Below, one piece after another: positions 1-8,949 of a stretch of 33,767 nucleotides of DNA. Below the pieces are notes generated by a model. It ran no database searches. It was not told the origin of the DNA and saw only the letters and a program-made list of their open reading frames with translations. The stretch is from Hydrococcus sp. Prado102 (GTDB lineage Bacteria; Cyanobacteriota; Cyanobacteriia; Cyanobacteriales; Microcystaceae), in assembly GCA_025454425.1 (NCBI GenBank), contig JALOOL010000018.1, positions 1-33,767 of the forward strand, in the 5' to 3' direction. The position numbers and the translations under genes are program-made. How positions within the stretch are numbered: the stretch's first letter is position 1; each line of letters opens with the position of its first letter.

Positions 1-29
1 AAAAATATGTAGTTTTTATAGCCTTGTTA

Positions 30-200
30 CTACTGCAAGCCCAACCAAGATAATAAGCCTTGTCCGGTTAGGTATTCGATTAAAAGGGTTAAAACAAAGC
101 CAATCATGGCTGCACGACCGTTTAGTCTTTCTGCGTAATCGTTGAAACCAAATTTGGGATCTTCTACTTTAGGGGTTTGGGTGGGTTGAATTTGTGTCAT
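30..200 (-). CDS. hli: High-light-inducible (Hli/Scp) chlorophyll-binding protein, 56 aa
   Basis: A 56-residue reading frame runs from ATG at 200 to TAG at 30. It has a polar N-terminus, then the chlorophyll a/b-binding signature ERLNGRAAMIGF (about residues 24-35), and one hydrophobic helix ending in GLLSWLGLQ. This matches the one-helix Hli/Scp family, thylakoid proteins that bind chlorophyll and carotenoid and protect photosystem II assembly and chlorophyll recycling under high light. Length is typical. The signature supplies the Glu, Asn and Arg positions used in pigment binding and helix pairing. No strong Shine-Dalgarno is visible before the start. Family assignment is secure; which Hli paralogue it is cannot be told. 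Confidence 0.92.
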   Translation of the reverse strand: MTQIQPTQTPKVEDPKFGFNDYAERLNGRAAMIGFVLTLLIEYLTGQGLLSWLGLQ

Positions 201-503
201 GGTTTTTTGCCTATTTGGCGAGGAATTGTTACATTTCTTTACTTTATATTGTAACTGGTCGCTGGAAATTATGAATGATGAGAATTATGAAAATTATCTT
301 GTGTGAGCAAGAAGACCCCCGATAAATCGGTGGGAGTGTCAAGAACTCATGATTCTCCATTCCCCTACTCCTCATCTCCATTTCTCCCTATTGCCTACTC
401 CCTACTCCCTACTCCCTATTGCCCGATCGCTGATAACAGTTAAAGGCGGTACTACAATAGTAAAGAGTAAACATTTTTTTACATATAAGGTATTGGGCGA
501 TCG
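201..503. other. Intergenic region between hli and the alpha/beta hydrolase
   Basis: This gap separates two divergently transcribed genes, so it should hold both promoters, but I cannot place -10/-35 elements with confidence. It contains a short tandem heptamer array near 380-420 (separate entry) and ATGAATGATGA-like low-complexity sequence near 270-290. I see no gene or RNA in it. Confidence 0.5.
364..421. repeat. Short tandem heptamer array (CCCTACT units)
   Basis: The sequence repeats CTACTCC/CCCTACT several times, including at least three consecutive copies around 393-418, inside a C/T-rich stretch. This is the kind of short tandemly repeated repetitive sequence (STRR) common between cyanobacterial genes. 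It is not a CRISPR: units are 7 nt and there are no spacers. Confidence 0.75.
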
Positions 504-1469
504 TTGTTAACAGATTGGTCAAAACGGATAGGTCATCAGAGAGATTGGGTATGGAGAGGCTGGCAAACACGCTACAGCTATATGCGAGCGCAAAAGCACG
601 ACTCATCAAAACCGCCTTTAATTCTCATTCATGGCTTTGGGGCTTCGATCGAACATTGGCGCAATAATATTCCCGTACTAAGTCGCGATCGCACCGTTTA
701 CGCGTTGGATTTGTTGGGTTTTGGGGCTTCTCGCAAAGCTGATACCAACTACAGCGTCGCGCTTTGGGTAGAGCAAGTTTACGATTTTTGGCGAACGTTT
801 ATTCGTCAACCCGTTGTTTTAGTTGGAAATTCCATTGGGTCGCTGGTTTGTATGACAGCCGCAGCAACTTATCCCGAAATGGTCGAAGGCATTGTGATGC
901 TTAGCTTGCCAGATGTATCGATACGACAAGCGGCACTTCCTAAATGGCTTCTGCCAATTGTCACGGGACTTGAAAACGCGATCGCGTCTCCACCTTTACT
1001 CAAGACTATATTTAAAGTCGTGCGCCGTCCGAATATCGTGCGTCGTTGGGCGGGAGTTGCTTACATAGAGCGATCGGCGGTTACAGATGAGTTAATAGAC
1101 ATTTTATCTTCACCCGCTCAAGATGAAGGTGCGGCACAAACATTTTGTAATTTATTTAAGTCGGTAAGATTGCCCGAATTTTCTCCCGCCGCCACAGCGA
1201 TATTGCCAAAATTAGAGATTCCGATGTTGTTGGTTTGGGGTCGTCAAGATTGTATGGTTCCCTTTGCGATCGCGCCTGTTTTAGCGTCTCTCAACTCTAA
1301 AATTAAATTTGTGGAAATGGAAAATGCGGGTCACTGTCCCCACGATGAGTATCCCGATAAATTTAATACAATTTTGTTGGAGTGGCTGGACGCTCATTTT
1401 GAACGGGCGACTAATGTAGAAAATTTGAAAATTGAAAGAATTCAAAACATCATTGAAGAAGCTAGTTAG
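504..1469 (+). CDS. Alpha/beta-fold hydrolase
   Basis: A 321-residue alpha/beta hydrolase. The oxyanion-hole motif LIHGFGAS is at about residues 41-48. The nucleophile elbow GNSIGS places Ser110, the acid is Asp249 in WGRQD, and the base is His277 in NAGHCP. The N-terminal run RDWVWRGWQTRY is typical of cyanobacterial members and precedes the first internal ATG, so I accept the TTG start at 504; an in-frame stop at 486 leaves no longer ATG version. An AAGG lies 14 nt before the TTG. There is no signal peptide, so it is probably cytosolic. Substrate is unknown; the family spans esterases, haloalkane dehalogenase-like enzymes and haloperoxidases. Confidence 0.88.
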   Translation: MLTDWSKRIGHQRDWVWRGWQTRYSYMRAQKHDSSKPPLILIHGFGASIEHWRNNIPVLSRDRTVYALDLLGFGASRKADTNYSVALWVEQVYDFWRTFIRQPVVLVGNSIGSLVCMTAAATYPEMVEGIVMLSLPDVSIRQAALPKWLLPIVTGLENAIASPPLLKTIFKVVRRPNIVRRWAGVAYIERSAVTDELIDILSSPAQDEGAAQTFCNLFKSVRLPEFSPAATAILPKLEIPMLLVWGRQDCMVPFAIAPVLASLNSKIKFVEMENAGHCPHDEYPDKFNTILLEWLDAHFERATNVENLKIERIQNIIEEAS

Positions 1470-1626
1470 GATTGGTCTTTAATAATCAGTTGGTTACAAT
1501 TGAGCTAATCTAATCTTATTTATCCGCGAACGCTGAAAATTTTTTGAAATCCCCGTACGAAACGCTACAGCTTGTTAGTGTAGAAGAAGAATAAAGTTCG
1601 CTTCTCAACCATACTCGGTAAAAACC

Positions 1627-2214
1627 ATGAGCAGAAATGCGATTACCCGCGAGTTAAAAACCCAAGCCACGATTTTAGGCTCGTTAGTCAGTACTTTTTG
1701 GGTTGTTGAAATCCTCGATCGCTTTGTTTTCCGCAACCAATTAGATATTTTTGGCATTATTCCGCGCCATTTTGTCGGATTGCGAGGGATTTTGTTTGCT
1801 CCTTTTCTGCATGGCGGGTTTCCGCATTTAATTGCCAATACCGTTCCTTTTCTGGTTCTCGGTTGGTTGGTTATGTTGCAAGAAACAAGCGATTTTTTCA
1901 TCGTTACGCTATTTACAATGGTAGTCGGCGGCTTGGGCGTGTGGCTGTTTGCTGCGCCTGGATCGGTTCATATTGGCGCAAGTATTTTAATTTTTGGCTA
2001 TCTCGGTTTTTTGCTGTTTAGAGGATATTTTCAGAGAAATTTGCCATCGATCGCGCTATCGATTATAGTCGGCGTAATGTATGGCGGTCTTGTCTGGGGC
2101 GTTTTACCAACTGACCCAAGAATTTCTTGGCAAGGTCATTTGTTTGGCTTCTTGGGTGGCGTTTTGGCAGCCAGCGCGATCGCCAAAGAAAAGCGCGTTT
2201 ATGGTAAGAAGTAA
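1627..2214 (+). CDS. Rhomboid-family intramembrane serine protease
   Basis: A 195-residue membrane protein with about six hydrophobic helices. The rhomboid signatures are present: HGGFPHLIAN (His62, His67, Asn71) in the second helix region, GASILIFG with nucleophile Ser119 in the GxS motif, and SWQGHLFGFLGG with catalytic His171 near the C-terminus. The Ser-His dyad is therefore intact and activity is expected. Rhomboids cut substrate transmembrane helices within the membrane; the substrate here is unknown. The gene ends 13 bp before the following glutamine-synthetase-family gene, so the two may be co-transcribed. Confidence 0.88.
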   Translation: MSRNAITRELKTQATILGSLVSTFWVVEILDRFVFRNQLDIFGIIPRHFVGLRGILFAPFLHGGFPHLIANTVPFLVLGWLVMLQETSDFFIVTLFTMVVGGLGVWLFAAPGSVHIGASILIFGYLGFLLFRGYFQRNLPSIALSIIVGVMYGGLVWGVLPTDPRISWQGHLFGFLGGVLAASAIAKEKRVYGKK

Positions 2215-2227
2215 GCGATCCTAACGA

Positions 2228-3562
2228 ATGGATAAAAAAATTGTAAAGTTTCTCGATCGCTCAAAAGTTAATTTTGTGCGTATTCTCTGGTGCGACAATG
2301 GCAATGTCATTCGAGGCAAAGCCGTCCATACGAAGCGGTTATCTGACTATTGGGTGCATGGCGTTGGAATTTCAGAAGCACAACAAGCTATCCCCGCACT
2401 ATACGATATTCCTGCTGCCAATAGTAGATTGAGTCCAGTGGGTGAAATTCGTCTCGTACCAGATTGGGAAACTTTAACCCAGTTGCCTTATGCGCCCGGT
2501 CATGCCAGGGCAATTGGAGATATGGTAAAAGACGGGCAACCTTGGTCGTGTTGTCCGCGTCATTTTCTTAAAGGGGCGATCGCAGCAGCAGCAGAGGAAG
2601 GAATCGAAATAAAAGCTGCCCTTGAAAACGAATTTTATTTACTGCAACCTTCAATTGAAAACATTATTCCAGCAGATGAAACCGTCTTTGCGTCTACCTT
2701 ATCGATGGATCTTCATCAACCCGTTATTGATGAGATTGCCGAGGCGCTAATCGCACAAGGAATCTTGGTGGAACAATATTATCCCGAATCGGGTTTTGGA
2801 CAGCAGGAAATATCGGTGCTGTATACAAATGCTCTTGCTGCTGCGGATCGACAGATTGTTTTTCGAGAAACGGTGAGGGCGATCGCGCGAAAACACAATC
2901 TCATCGCTTCATTCCTACCAAAAATCTTTATCGACCAAGCAGGAAGCGGCGCTCATATCCATTTTAGTCTCTGGCAAAATGGGAAAAATATTACTCCCCA
3001 TCCCGACAATAGCGGACAGTTATCGCCGCTTGCCAGTCATTTTATTGCAGGATTGTTGACTCATTTACCTGCATTGATGGCAATAACTACCCCGACTCCC
3101 AACTCTTACAAGCGTATCCAACCCCAGAGTTGGAGTGGTGCGTTTTGCTGTTGGGGTTTTGACAACCGCGAGGCAGCTATTAGAGTTCCTAGCAATCCAG
3201 TTTCTCCAAGTCCGACTCATATCGAGTTTAAAACTGCGGATGCGTCTGCTAATCCGTATTTAGCTTTAGGTGCATTGATTGTGGCGGGATTGGATGGAAT
3301 TCGTCAAAAGCTGGAGTTACCAAAACCTGTAGCGATCGATCCAGCCAATTTGCTCAAATTGGAACGAGAAGAATTAGGGATTCATCGTTTACCAAGCGAT
3401 TTAGGCGTTGCGATCGCGCATCTGCAACAAGACGATTTACTTTTGAAAGCTTTGGGAGCGGATTTAGCTAAAGCTTTTCTTGCCGTGCGTTTAGTTGAGT
3501 GGGAAGAGATGCAGAATTGGGGATTGGGGAGAGAGGTGCAGCTTTTGTTGGAACGTTATTAA
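2228..3562 (+). CDS. Glutamine synthetase family protein
   Basis: A 444-residue glutamine-synthetase-fold enzyme. Visible landmarks are ALENEFYLL (metal-binding Glu residues), GSGAHIHFSLW (metal/ATP-binding His), PTPNSYKRIQP, the Arg-rich substrate loop DNREAAIRVP, and FKTADASANPYLALGALI close to the C-terminus. These give the ATP-dependent gamma-glutamyl ligase site. The NLY adenylylation motif of classical GlnA is absent, and divergence at the ammonium/substrate loop suggests a GlnA-like paralogue (for example a gamma-glutamyl-amine ligase) rather than the main nitrogen-assimilating GlnA. That substrate guess is inference. It begins 13 bp after the rhomboid gene, with no visible promoter between. 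Confidence 0.88.
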   Translation: MDKKIVKFLDRSKVNFVRILWCDNGNVIRGKAVHTKRLSDYWVHGVGISEAQQAIPALYDIPAANSRLSPVGEIRLVPDWETLTQLPYAPGHARAIGDMVKDGQPWSCCPRHFLKGAIAAAAEEGIEIKAALENEFYLLQPSIENIIPADETVFASTLSMDLHQPVIDEIAEALIAQGILVEQYYPESGFGQQEISVLYTNALAAADRQIVFRETVRAIARKHNLIASFLPKIFIDQAGSGAHIHFSLWQNGKNITPHPDNSGQLSPLASHFIAGLLTHLPALMAITTPTPNSYKRIQPQSWSGAFCCWGFDNREAAIRVPSNPVSPSPTHIEFKTADASANPYLALGALIVAGLDGIRQKLELPKPVAIDPANLLKLEREELGIHRLPSDLGVAIAHLQQDDLLLKALGADLAKAFLAVRLVEWEEMQNWGLGREVQLLLERY

Positions 3563-3641
3563 CATTCTTTTCGCTAAACTACTTTTCTCTAATATTAAAC
3601 GAATGTTTGCATTGCGATCGGGATCATTTTTGAGTAAAGGT

Positions 3642-4226
3642 TCATTTCTTAGCTTGAAATAGCTGTGAAAAAATTGATGACTGTAAACTTTTAGGAATTG
3701 AATATCTACCTATCTCAAATCTTGATAATCTTATTTGAAATTCAATTTGTTTTAATTGATTCCATCCTTTTTTTTGAGCTACTATATTTCCCATCTCTCG
3801 AAGTAGAGAGACAGTTTTTTCTAAAGCGGTTTCCTCTGATAAAATTTTTTTTCTAATTTTTTTGATTTTATTTTGTTGATCGGTGTTATAAATTATAAAT
3901 ACAAAACCCATTGAAATCATTATAAAAATAATTAAATAAATTAAATTATTTTTATCAGCATTAGGATTGACTTTTATAATTACATAAGCATGAAAAAAAA
4001 ACTGAAAAAATATTCCTGAAAATATTCCACACAATAAAAATATAAAACTTTTTGTTTGCTTAGAAGTTAAATCATAAATTTGATCGGCATAAATCTCACA
4101 ATTTTTTTTTAACTCTTCAGCAAAAGACATCAAACTATCTAAATCGTAATCTTCATAAGAAAAAGAATTTTTTTTACTTTCTTTAAAATTTTTTTCTTCG
4201 GATTCTGGATTAGTAGACGCACTCAT
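3642..4226 (-). CDS. Two-helix membrane protein with coiled coil, partner of the GTPase
   Basis: I do not recognise this 194-residue protein. It has an acidic/Lys-rich N-terminus, two hydrophobic helices (about 60-84 and 94-114) separated by a short polar turn, then a highly charged, probably coiled-coil segment (about 115-145) and a basic C-terminal region. I choose the ATG at 4226 because its ATGA overlaps the stop of the upstream GTPase, the usual mark of translational coupling; an in-frame ATG at 4241 would add five residues. The gene is strikingly AT-rich (long A and T runs) compared with neighbours, suggesting transfer or a fast-evolving locus. A hairpin-like membrane anchor exposing a coiled coil to the cytosol is inferred. 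Confidence 0.75.
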   Translation of the reverse strand: MSASTNPESEEKNFKESKKNSFSYEDYDLDSLMSFAEELKKNCEIYADQIYDLTSKQTKSFIFLLCGIFSGIFFQFFFHAYVIIKVNPNADKNNLIYLIIFIMISMGFVFIIYNTDQQNKIKKIRKKILSEETALEKTVSLLREMGNIVAQKKGWNQLKQIEFQIRLSRFEIGRYSIPKSLQSSIFSQLFQAKK

Positions 4227-5059
4227 GATGATGCCTCGCATATTGCTGTTAACTTTCGACTAAACTGTGCAAGATAATGATCTCGTTCAGCTTCTCTAAA
4301 TTGAGATCGGTAGGTTTGATTTCCTAGTTTAAAATCATCAAGCTTACTACAAACAGGTAAAACATCCCAAGTAAATCGATCGCTACCCACTTGATTGCTT
4401 AACTTCTGAATTCTTTGTGTGAAAACACTTTGTCCTGCACAATAACGATCTCTCGCTTCCTCAACTGATGGATGGTAATATAAATCTAGCTTAGTGACAG
4501 CAATTAACATCCATGCTGGTTGGTTAGATTGCCTCATTGATTTTCGGATATAGTCACAAATCTCGTTTAAATCTTCTATTTCTTCTTCAAATCTTGCTTC
4601 ACGGTAAGCTTGTAAGTTAGACACACTAGTTAATTGTTGAGAAAAAGGCGAACGAATCGTAGAAAATCCATTTGCTACAACGTAAATTACTCCATCAACA
4701 GGAGTTTCATCCCCAAATAATTCATCAAGTGCGCCTAACTTCTTAGGTGAATTTTGTCCAGGCAACACGGAAAAAGAAATAAGCTGTTTCTTAGTTTTCA
4801 TATCTTTATACTCAACATCTTCCGATCTAGCTGGAGTTGAATAAAATTGATTGTAAGCTTTTCCCGTTAAATAATCACAAAGTACAGTCTTACCTACTCC
4901 TGGCAGTCCTGTAACAGCAATAGAGAGTCTTTTTCTTTGTAAAAACGTTTTTATCTTCTCCCAGTTGCTTATTATTTCTTCACGACGAGCATAGGCTTCT
5001 TCGGCTACTGGTAATATCCATGAATATCCTCCTAAATCCACCATTAAAAAGTTCTCCAA
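4223..5059 (-). CDS. P-loop GTPase-like protein
   Basis: A 278-residue GTPase-type NTPase. The Walker A/G1 motif GLPGVGKT is at residues 51-58. A G3-like VLPGQ (98-102) follows a beta strand but lacks the usual Asp of DxxG. G4 TKLD is at 189-192, and a G5-like CSK at 237-239. The first 45 residues hold a helical segment rich in Glu/Arg. There is no signal peptide or membrane helix. It is translationally coupled to the two-helix membrane protein downstream (ATGA overlap), so the pair probably forms a membrane-tethered nucleotide switch. Its biological role is unknown; neither a translation factor nor a FeoB/Era-type assignment fits. An alternative start at Met6 cannot be excluded. Confidence 0.8.
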   Translation of the reverse strand: MENFLMVDLGGYSWILPVAEEAYARREEIISNWEKIKTFLQRKRLSIAVTGLPGVGKTVLCDYLTGKAYNQFYSTPARSEDVEYKDMKTKKQLISFSVLPGQNSPKKLGALDELFGDETPVDGVIYVVANGFSTIRSPFSQQLTSVSNLQAYREARFEEEIEDLNEICDYIRKSMRQSNQPAWMLIAVTKLDLYYHPSVEEARDRYCAGQSVFTQRIQKLSNQVGSDRFTWDVLPVCSKLDDFKLGNQTYRSQFREAERDHYLAQFSRKLTAICEASS

Positions 5060-5136
5060 CTGTTTAAAATTTTGCTATTTGGATAACTACTTTATTATAG
5101 AAATTCAGATTTGACATAATAATTTTATAATTTAAT

Positions 5137-5162
5137 AAAAAAGAGGCATTTTGCCCCTTTAT
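5137..5162 (-). terminator. Rho-independent terminator of the histidine phosphatase gene
   Basis: Read on the - strand, AAAGGGGC-AAAAT-GCCTCTTT forms an eight-base-pair stem with one G-T wobble and is followed by a TTTTATT run. It lies about 33 bp beyond the stop of the histidine phosphatase and before the GTPase gene's start, so it should insulate the two - strand transcription units. Confidence 0.75.
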
Positions 5163-5194
5163 TAGTGCGCTCGCCAATTAATCACTTTTTGCAT

Positions 5195-5833
5195 CTAACT
5201 CCCCATTCGATCGCGAAGTTCTTTTCTTAAATGAGAGCGATCGCCCATAACCTGAACTAAAGGCCCGCGTTCGGCAATTTCTACAATGGTAACGGAAGCA
5301 ACGGGTATGCCAATGCGATCGCGAAAGCGTCCTACATCAATCCCTAGCAACTCGCACAACATAATCCGAATCGTTGCTTTGTGCGAGACAACCAAAACAT
5401 TTCCTCCGTCGCAAGTTCGTTCGATTTCATCTAAGACGTGAGAACTTCGACGAGCAATATCAACTCCTTTTTCTCCCTCCGTCGGCGCACTCCATCCAGG
5501 GTCTGCCAACCAACGCACGTAATCATCGTGAAAATCGCGATCGACTTCTTCTGGCATTTTGCCTTCCCATTTTCCATAGGCAATTTCTTTGAGTCCGTCT
5601 CTGAGTTTTATATCTATCCCCAAAGAATCGCACAAAGGTTTGGCAGTAACCAGAGTGCGGTGCATGGGACTAGCAAAAACAGACTTCCAGGGTAAGTCTT
5701 TATAGGCATCAGCAAAATCGTCTGCCATTTGATACCCTTCTGGCGTTAGATCGACATCCAAACTACCGCAATAGGTTCCGCTTTGACTGGATACGGTTTC
5801 TCCGTGTCTGAGGAAGTATATTTTTAGACTCAT
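5195..5833 (-). CDS. Histidine phosphatase family protein (phosphoglycerate-mutase-like)
   Basis: A 212-residue member of the histidine phosphatase superfamily. The N-terminal RHGET motif gives the phospho-accepting His10 with Arg9. Arg59 in ASPMHRT, Glu83 in LKEIAYGKWEG and His151 in VVSHKATIR complete the phosphate pocket and acid/base set. The sequence YGKWEGK after the acid Glu is typical of the cofactor-independent phosphatase branch (CobC/alpha-ribazole phosphatase-like and broad-specificity enzymes) rather than glycolytic dPGM. There are no cobalamin genes nearby to support CobC. It is cytosolic. A good terminator follows the gene. Confidence 0.9.
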   Translation of the reverse strand: MSLKIYFLRHGETVSSQSGTYCGSLDVDLTPEGYQMADDFADAYKDLPWKSVFASPMHRTLVTAKPLCDSLGIDIKLRDGLKEIAYGKWEGKMPEEVDRDFHDDYVRWLADPGWSAPTEGEKGVDIARRSSHVLDEIERTCDGGNVLVVSHKATIRIMLCELLGIDVGRFRDRIGIPVASVTIVEIAERGPLVQVMGDRSHLRKELRDRMGS

Positions 5834-5906
5834 AACGTGAGAGTAGGGGAGGCTTTTTCAGTTATCAGTTACCAGTTGATTAAACTACTTTTCTTTTGAA
5901 TTCCTC

Positions 5907-5924
5907 ACTTTCGACTTTCGACTT
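5907..5924. repeat. GTCGAAA heptad repeat (short copy)
   Basis: About two and a half units of ACTTTCG (complement of CGAAAGT) lie directly against the 3' end of glgP. The same unit recurs at 19235, 23111, 26820 and 27532. Confidence 0.7.
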
Positions 5925-5925
5925 C

Positions 5926-8457
5926 TTATACTAACAAACACTGACCTCCCGGACAGAGTTGTACCATTTCAATCGGGACGGGTTGGACGTTCCAAATGTC
6001 TTGACAGTATTCTCGAATGGCGCGATCGCTTGAGAATTTGCCCATTCGCGCTACATTGAGTATTGACATCCGCGTCCATTTGTCGCGATCGCGATACGCC
6101 TCACTAACTTTTTCTTGAGCGTCGATATACGATTGATAATCGGCAAAGAGCATATATTCATCCCGATACAACAGATTGTCTACCAAGGGTTTAAATAAAT
6201 CGGTATTGCCGCCAGAGAAGAAACCCGAACTAATCAAATCGATAACGGCTTTCAATTCCTCGTTGTTGTTGTAATAGTTTTTTGGATTGTAGCCTTGTGC
6301 TTTTAGATCATAAACTTCTTCATTTGTCAAGCCAAACAAGAAAAAGTTTTCTGCACCGACTTCTTCGCGGATTTCGACGTTAGCGCCGTCGAGAGTTCCA
6401 ATGGTAAGTGCGCCGTTGAGAGAGAATTTCATGTTTCCCGTCCCCGACGCTTCTTTGCCTGCGGTGGAGATTTGTTCGGAAAGATCGGCGGCTGGATAAA
6501 CTCGCTGACCGAGAGTAACGTTATAGTTGGGAATAAAGACTACTTTGATGCGATCGCGCACGTCAGGATCGTTATTGACGATATCGGCGACGGAGTTGAT
6601 TAACTTAATTATCAACTTTGCCATGAAGTAACCGGGCGCTGCTTTGCCGCCAAAGATGAAAGTGCGAGGCGTAAGATCGAGATTGCGATCGCTTTTGAGA
6701 CGATGATAAAGGGTAATAACGTTCAGAATGCCGAGATGTTGGCGTTTGTATTCGTGAATGCGTTTGACTTGTATGTCGAATAGCGATTCTGTATCGACGA
6801 TAATATTGAGTTTTTGACGAATATAAGCAGCTAAATCTCCTTTAATATCCTGTTTGATTTGTCGCCATTGTTGGCGAAATGAAGCATCTTCAATAAACTC
6901 CTCTAATTTTTTCAATTCATCGAGATGTTTAATCCATCTGTCGCCAATTTTTTCGTCTAGCAGTCGGGTTAATTTGGGATTGCTAAGAACCATCCAACGG
7001 CGAGGGGTGACTCCGTTAGTTTTATTGCTAAACTTTTCGGGTTCGAGGTCGTAAAAATCTTTGAGAACGGTTTTTTTGAGTAATTCGCTATGTAAGGCGG
7101 CGACTCCATTAATCGCATGAGAACCGATACAAGCTAGATTTGCCATGCGGACGTATCTTTCGCCGCTTTCATCGATAAGAGAAAGGCGCGATATTTTGCT
7201 GAGGTCGCTGGGATATTTTAGTCGCACGCGATTGAGGAAACGCTGATTGATTTCATAAATAATTTCTAAATGTCGGGGAAGCAGGCGATTAAAAAGTTCG
7301 ACCGACCATTTTTCCAAAGCTTCGGGTAATAAAGTATGGTTAGTATAGCCAAAGGTATCTTGTGTAATCTGCCAAGCTTTATCCCAATCCATAAAATGTT
7401 CGTCCACTAACAAGCGCATCAATTCGGCAACGCCAATCGCAGGATGAGTATCGTTGAGTTGGACGGCAAACTGTTGGGGGAAATTCTCTAAGCTTTCTCC
7501 TGTATCTAACAGCAGGCGAATCATATCTTGCAGCGAACAGGAAACGAAGAAGTATTGCTGTTGTAGGCGCAGTTCTTTTCCTTGAATTTGTTCGTCGTTG
7601 GGATAGAGAACTTTGGTTAAGTTTTCTGAGACGACCTTGGCATTAACTGCCCCGTAATAATCGCCGAGATTAAATGCTTGAAAGTCAAAAGATTCTGCTG
7701 CTTCTGCTTTCCACAGACGCATTGTATTGGCAGTATTGACTTGGTATCCTAAGATAGGGGTATCGTAGGGAATTCCTTTAACTAATCGGTTGGGAACCCA
7801 GCGCACGCGATAATTGCCTCGGTCGTCGCGATCGTGTTCGGTGCGACCGCCAAACTTGACTTCAACGGATTCCTCTGGACGGGCAATTTCCCACGGATTG
7901 CCGTATTGCAACCATTTATCAGTAATCTCGACTTGCCAGCCATCGTGGATTTCTTGGTCAAAAATCCCATATTCGTAGCGAATTCCGTATCCAATGGCTG
8001 GAATTTCTAGCGTAGAAAGCGAGTCTAGATAACAAGCTGCAAGGCGACCCAAACCGCCATTACCCAAACCTGGTTCTTCTTCTTGTTCGATGAGTTCTTG
8101 GAGATCGAGTCCCGATTCTGCTGCGGCTTGACGAATGCGATCGTATAATCCTAAGTTAATAAGATTGTTGCTTAAGTGAGGCCCGACGAGAAATTCTGCA
8201 CTGAGATAGCAAACGATTTTTACCTCTTTTTTCCTGTAAGTTTGCGTGGTGTTGAGCCAATATTGTAAGAGGCGATCGCGTACTGTATATGCTAGTGCCA
8301 TATAATAATCATTTTTCGTAGCGGTTCCAGGAACTTTGCCCTGGACATAAAATAAGTTATCGGCTAAAGCGCTTCTTAGGGTGTTGATGCTTAACCCAGT
8401 GCGATCGTCTTCTACGTTGATTTGAGGACTGATGGAGGTTTCTATTGGTAAATTCAT
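5926..8457 (-). CDS. glgP: Glycogen (alpha-glucan) phosphorylase
   Basis: An 843-residue glycogen phosphorylase, full length for the family. It releases glucose-1-phosphate from the non-reducing ends of glycogen using phosphate and pyridoxal phosphate. The PLP-site motif EASGTGNMKFSLNG is intact, with the Schiff-base Lys at about residue 677 (rabbit muscle enzyme: 680). Other landmarks are GNGGLGRLAACYLDS and KRIHEYKRQHL. The mammalian regulatory phosphorylation N-terminus is lacking, as in bacteria. It is cytosolic and mobilises carbon stores in the dark. It stands alone: no other glycogen genes are in the window. A heptad repeat abuts its stop, and ATGAATT-type repeats lie just upstream of its start. 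Confidence 0.97.
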   Translation of the reverse strand: MNLPIETSISPQINVEDDRTGLSINTLRSALADNLFYVQGKVPGTATKNDYYMALAYTVRDRLLQYWLNTTQTYRKKEVKIVCYLSAEFLVGPHLSNNLINLGLYDRIRQAAAESGLDLQELIEQEEEPGLGNGGLGRLAACYLDSLSTLEIPAIGYGIRYEYGIFDQEIHDGWQVEITDKWLQYGNPWEIARPEESVEVKFGGRTEHDRDDRGNYRVRWVPNRLVKGIPYDTPILGYQVNTANTMRLWKAEAAESFDFQAFNLGDYYGAVNAKVVSENLTKVLYPNDEQIQGKELRLQQQYFFVSCSLQDMIRLLLDTGESLENFPQQFAVQLNDTHPAIGVAELMRLLVDEHFMDWDKAWQITQDTFGYTNHTLLPEALEKWSVELFNRLLPRHLEIIYEINQRFLNRVRLKYPSDLSKISRLSLIDESGERYVRMANLACIGSHAINGVAALHSELLKKTVLKDFYDLEPEKFSNKTNGVTPRRWMVLSNPKLTRLLDEKIGDRWIKHLDELKKLEEFIEDASFRQQWRQIKQDIKGDLAAYIRQKLNIIVDTESLFDIQVKRIHEYKRQHLGILNVITLYHRLKSDRNLDLTPRTFIFGGKAAPGYFMAKLIIKLINSVADIVNNDPDVRDRIKVVFIPNYNVTLGQRVYPAADLSEQISTAGKEASGTGNMKFSLNGALTIGTLDGANVEIREEVGAENFFLFGLTNEEVYDLKAQGYNPKNYYNNNEELKAVIDLISSGFFSGGNTDLFKPLVDNLLYRDEYMLFADYQSYIDAQEKVSEAYRDRDKWTRMSILNVARMGKFSSDRAIREYCQDIWNVQPVPIEMVQLCPGGQCLLV

Positions 8458-8949
8458 GAGCTTGCGTTTGGCTATGTCAGTTGAATTATGAATTATGAGT
8501 TATGAATTATGAAATTTTTAAAAAACTTCAGTATTTAACATACATAATTCAAAAATTTGTTGCTTAAAATTCAGCAATTGTGAATTAACAACTCAGAATT
8601 TTCGAGCATATTTGCAAGTAGTGTAAGCCAAATAATCGATCCTCTACCTTTAAAAAAAGAAATAATTAATAAAGGTTTTAAGTTATTTAAGAAAAGTTTA
8701 AATTGAGTAAGCTAAGACGCATTTGAACCTTAATTTCTCAGATTAGCTAAATAAGTAGGCGATTGGGCAAAGCCCATGCTACGCGATCGCAATTAAATCT
8801 AGAATAGTGGGCAATGCCTACAATAATCCATTAATGAGCGTTATAAAAGTTTTGGTATTGTTCACCCTATAGAAATTTGAACTCAATATCTTGCCTGTTG
8901 CCTGTTTCCTCGTCTTAACAAGTCATTTAAAAGCGTGACAATGAGCAAG
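8458..8949. other. Gene-free AT-rich region upstream of glgP
   Basis: This 492-bp gap lies upstream of glgP (start at 8457) and downstream of the permease gene (stop at 8950). It holds tandem-like GAATTATGA repeats near 8481-8511, a small inverted repeat AATTCA/TGAATT near 8560-8585, and a TGGGC-AAA-GCCCA hairpin followed by GCTACGCGATCGC near 8764-8790, which resembles a dispersed cyanobacterial repeat. The glgP promoter should be here, but I cannot place it. I see no ORF with coding character. Confidence 0.5.

Noticed and set aside
361-421. Possible CRISPR array
   Set aside because: Repeat units are 7 nt and directly adjacent, with no spacers; the same holds for all GTCGAAA arrays in the window.
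1605-1901. 98-codon - strand ORF over the rhomboid gene start
   Set aside because: Antisense to a clearly conserved protease; basic, motif-free product.
3563-3610. Inverted repeat AACATTC/GAATGTT after the glutamine-synthetase-family gene
   Set aside because: Seven-bp stem with a loop of over 30 nt and no T-run; too weak to call a terminator.
4226-4241. Longer start (MRGIIMSAS) for the two-helix membrane protein
   Set aside because: The ATG at 4226 forms an ATGA overlap with the GTPase stop, the more usual coupled arrangement.
5374-5695. Two + strand ORFs within the histidine phosphatase gene
   Set aside because: Antisense to a well-conserved enzyme; no motif and no ribosome-binding site.
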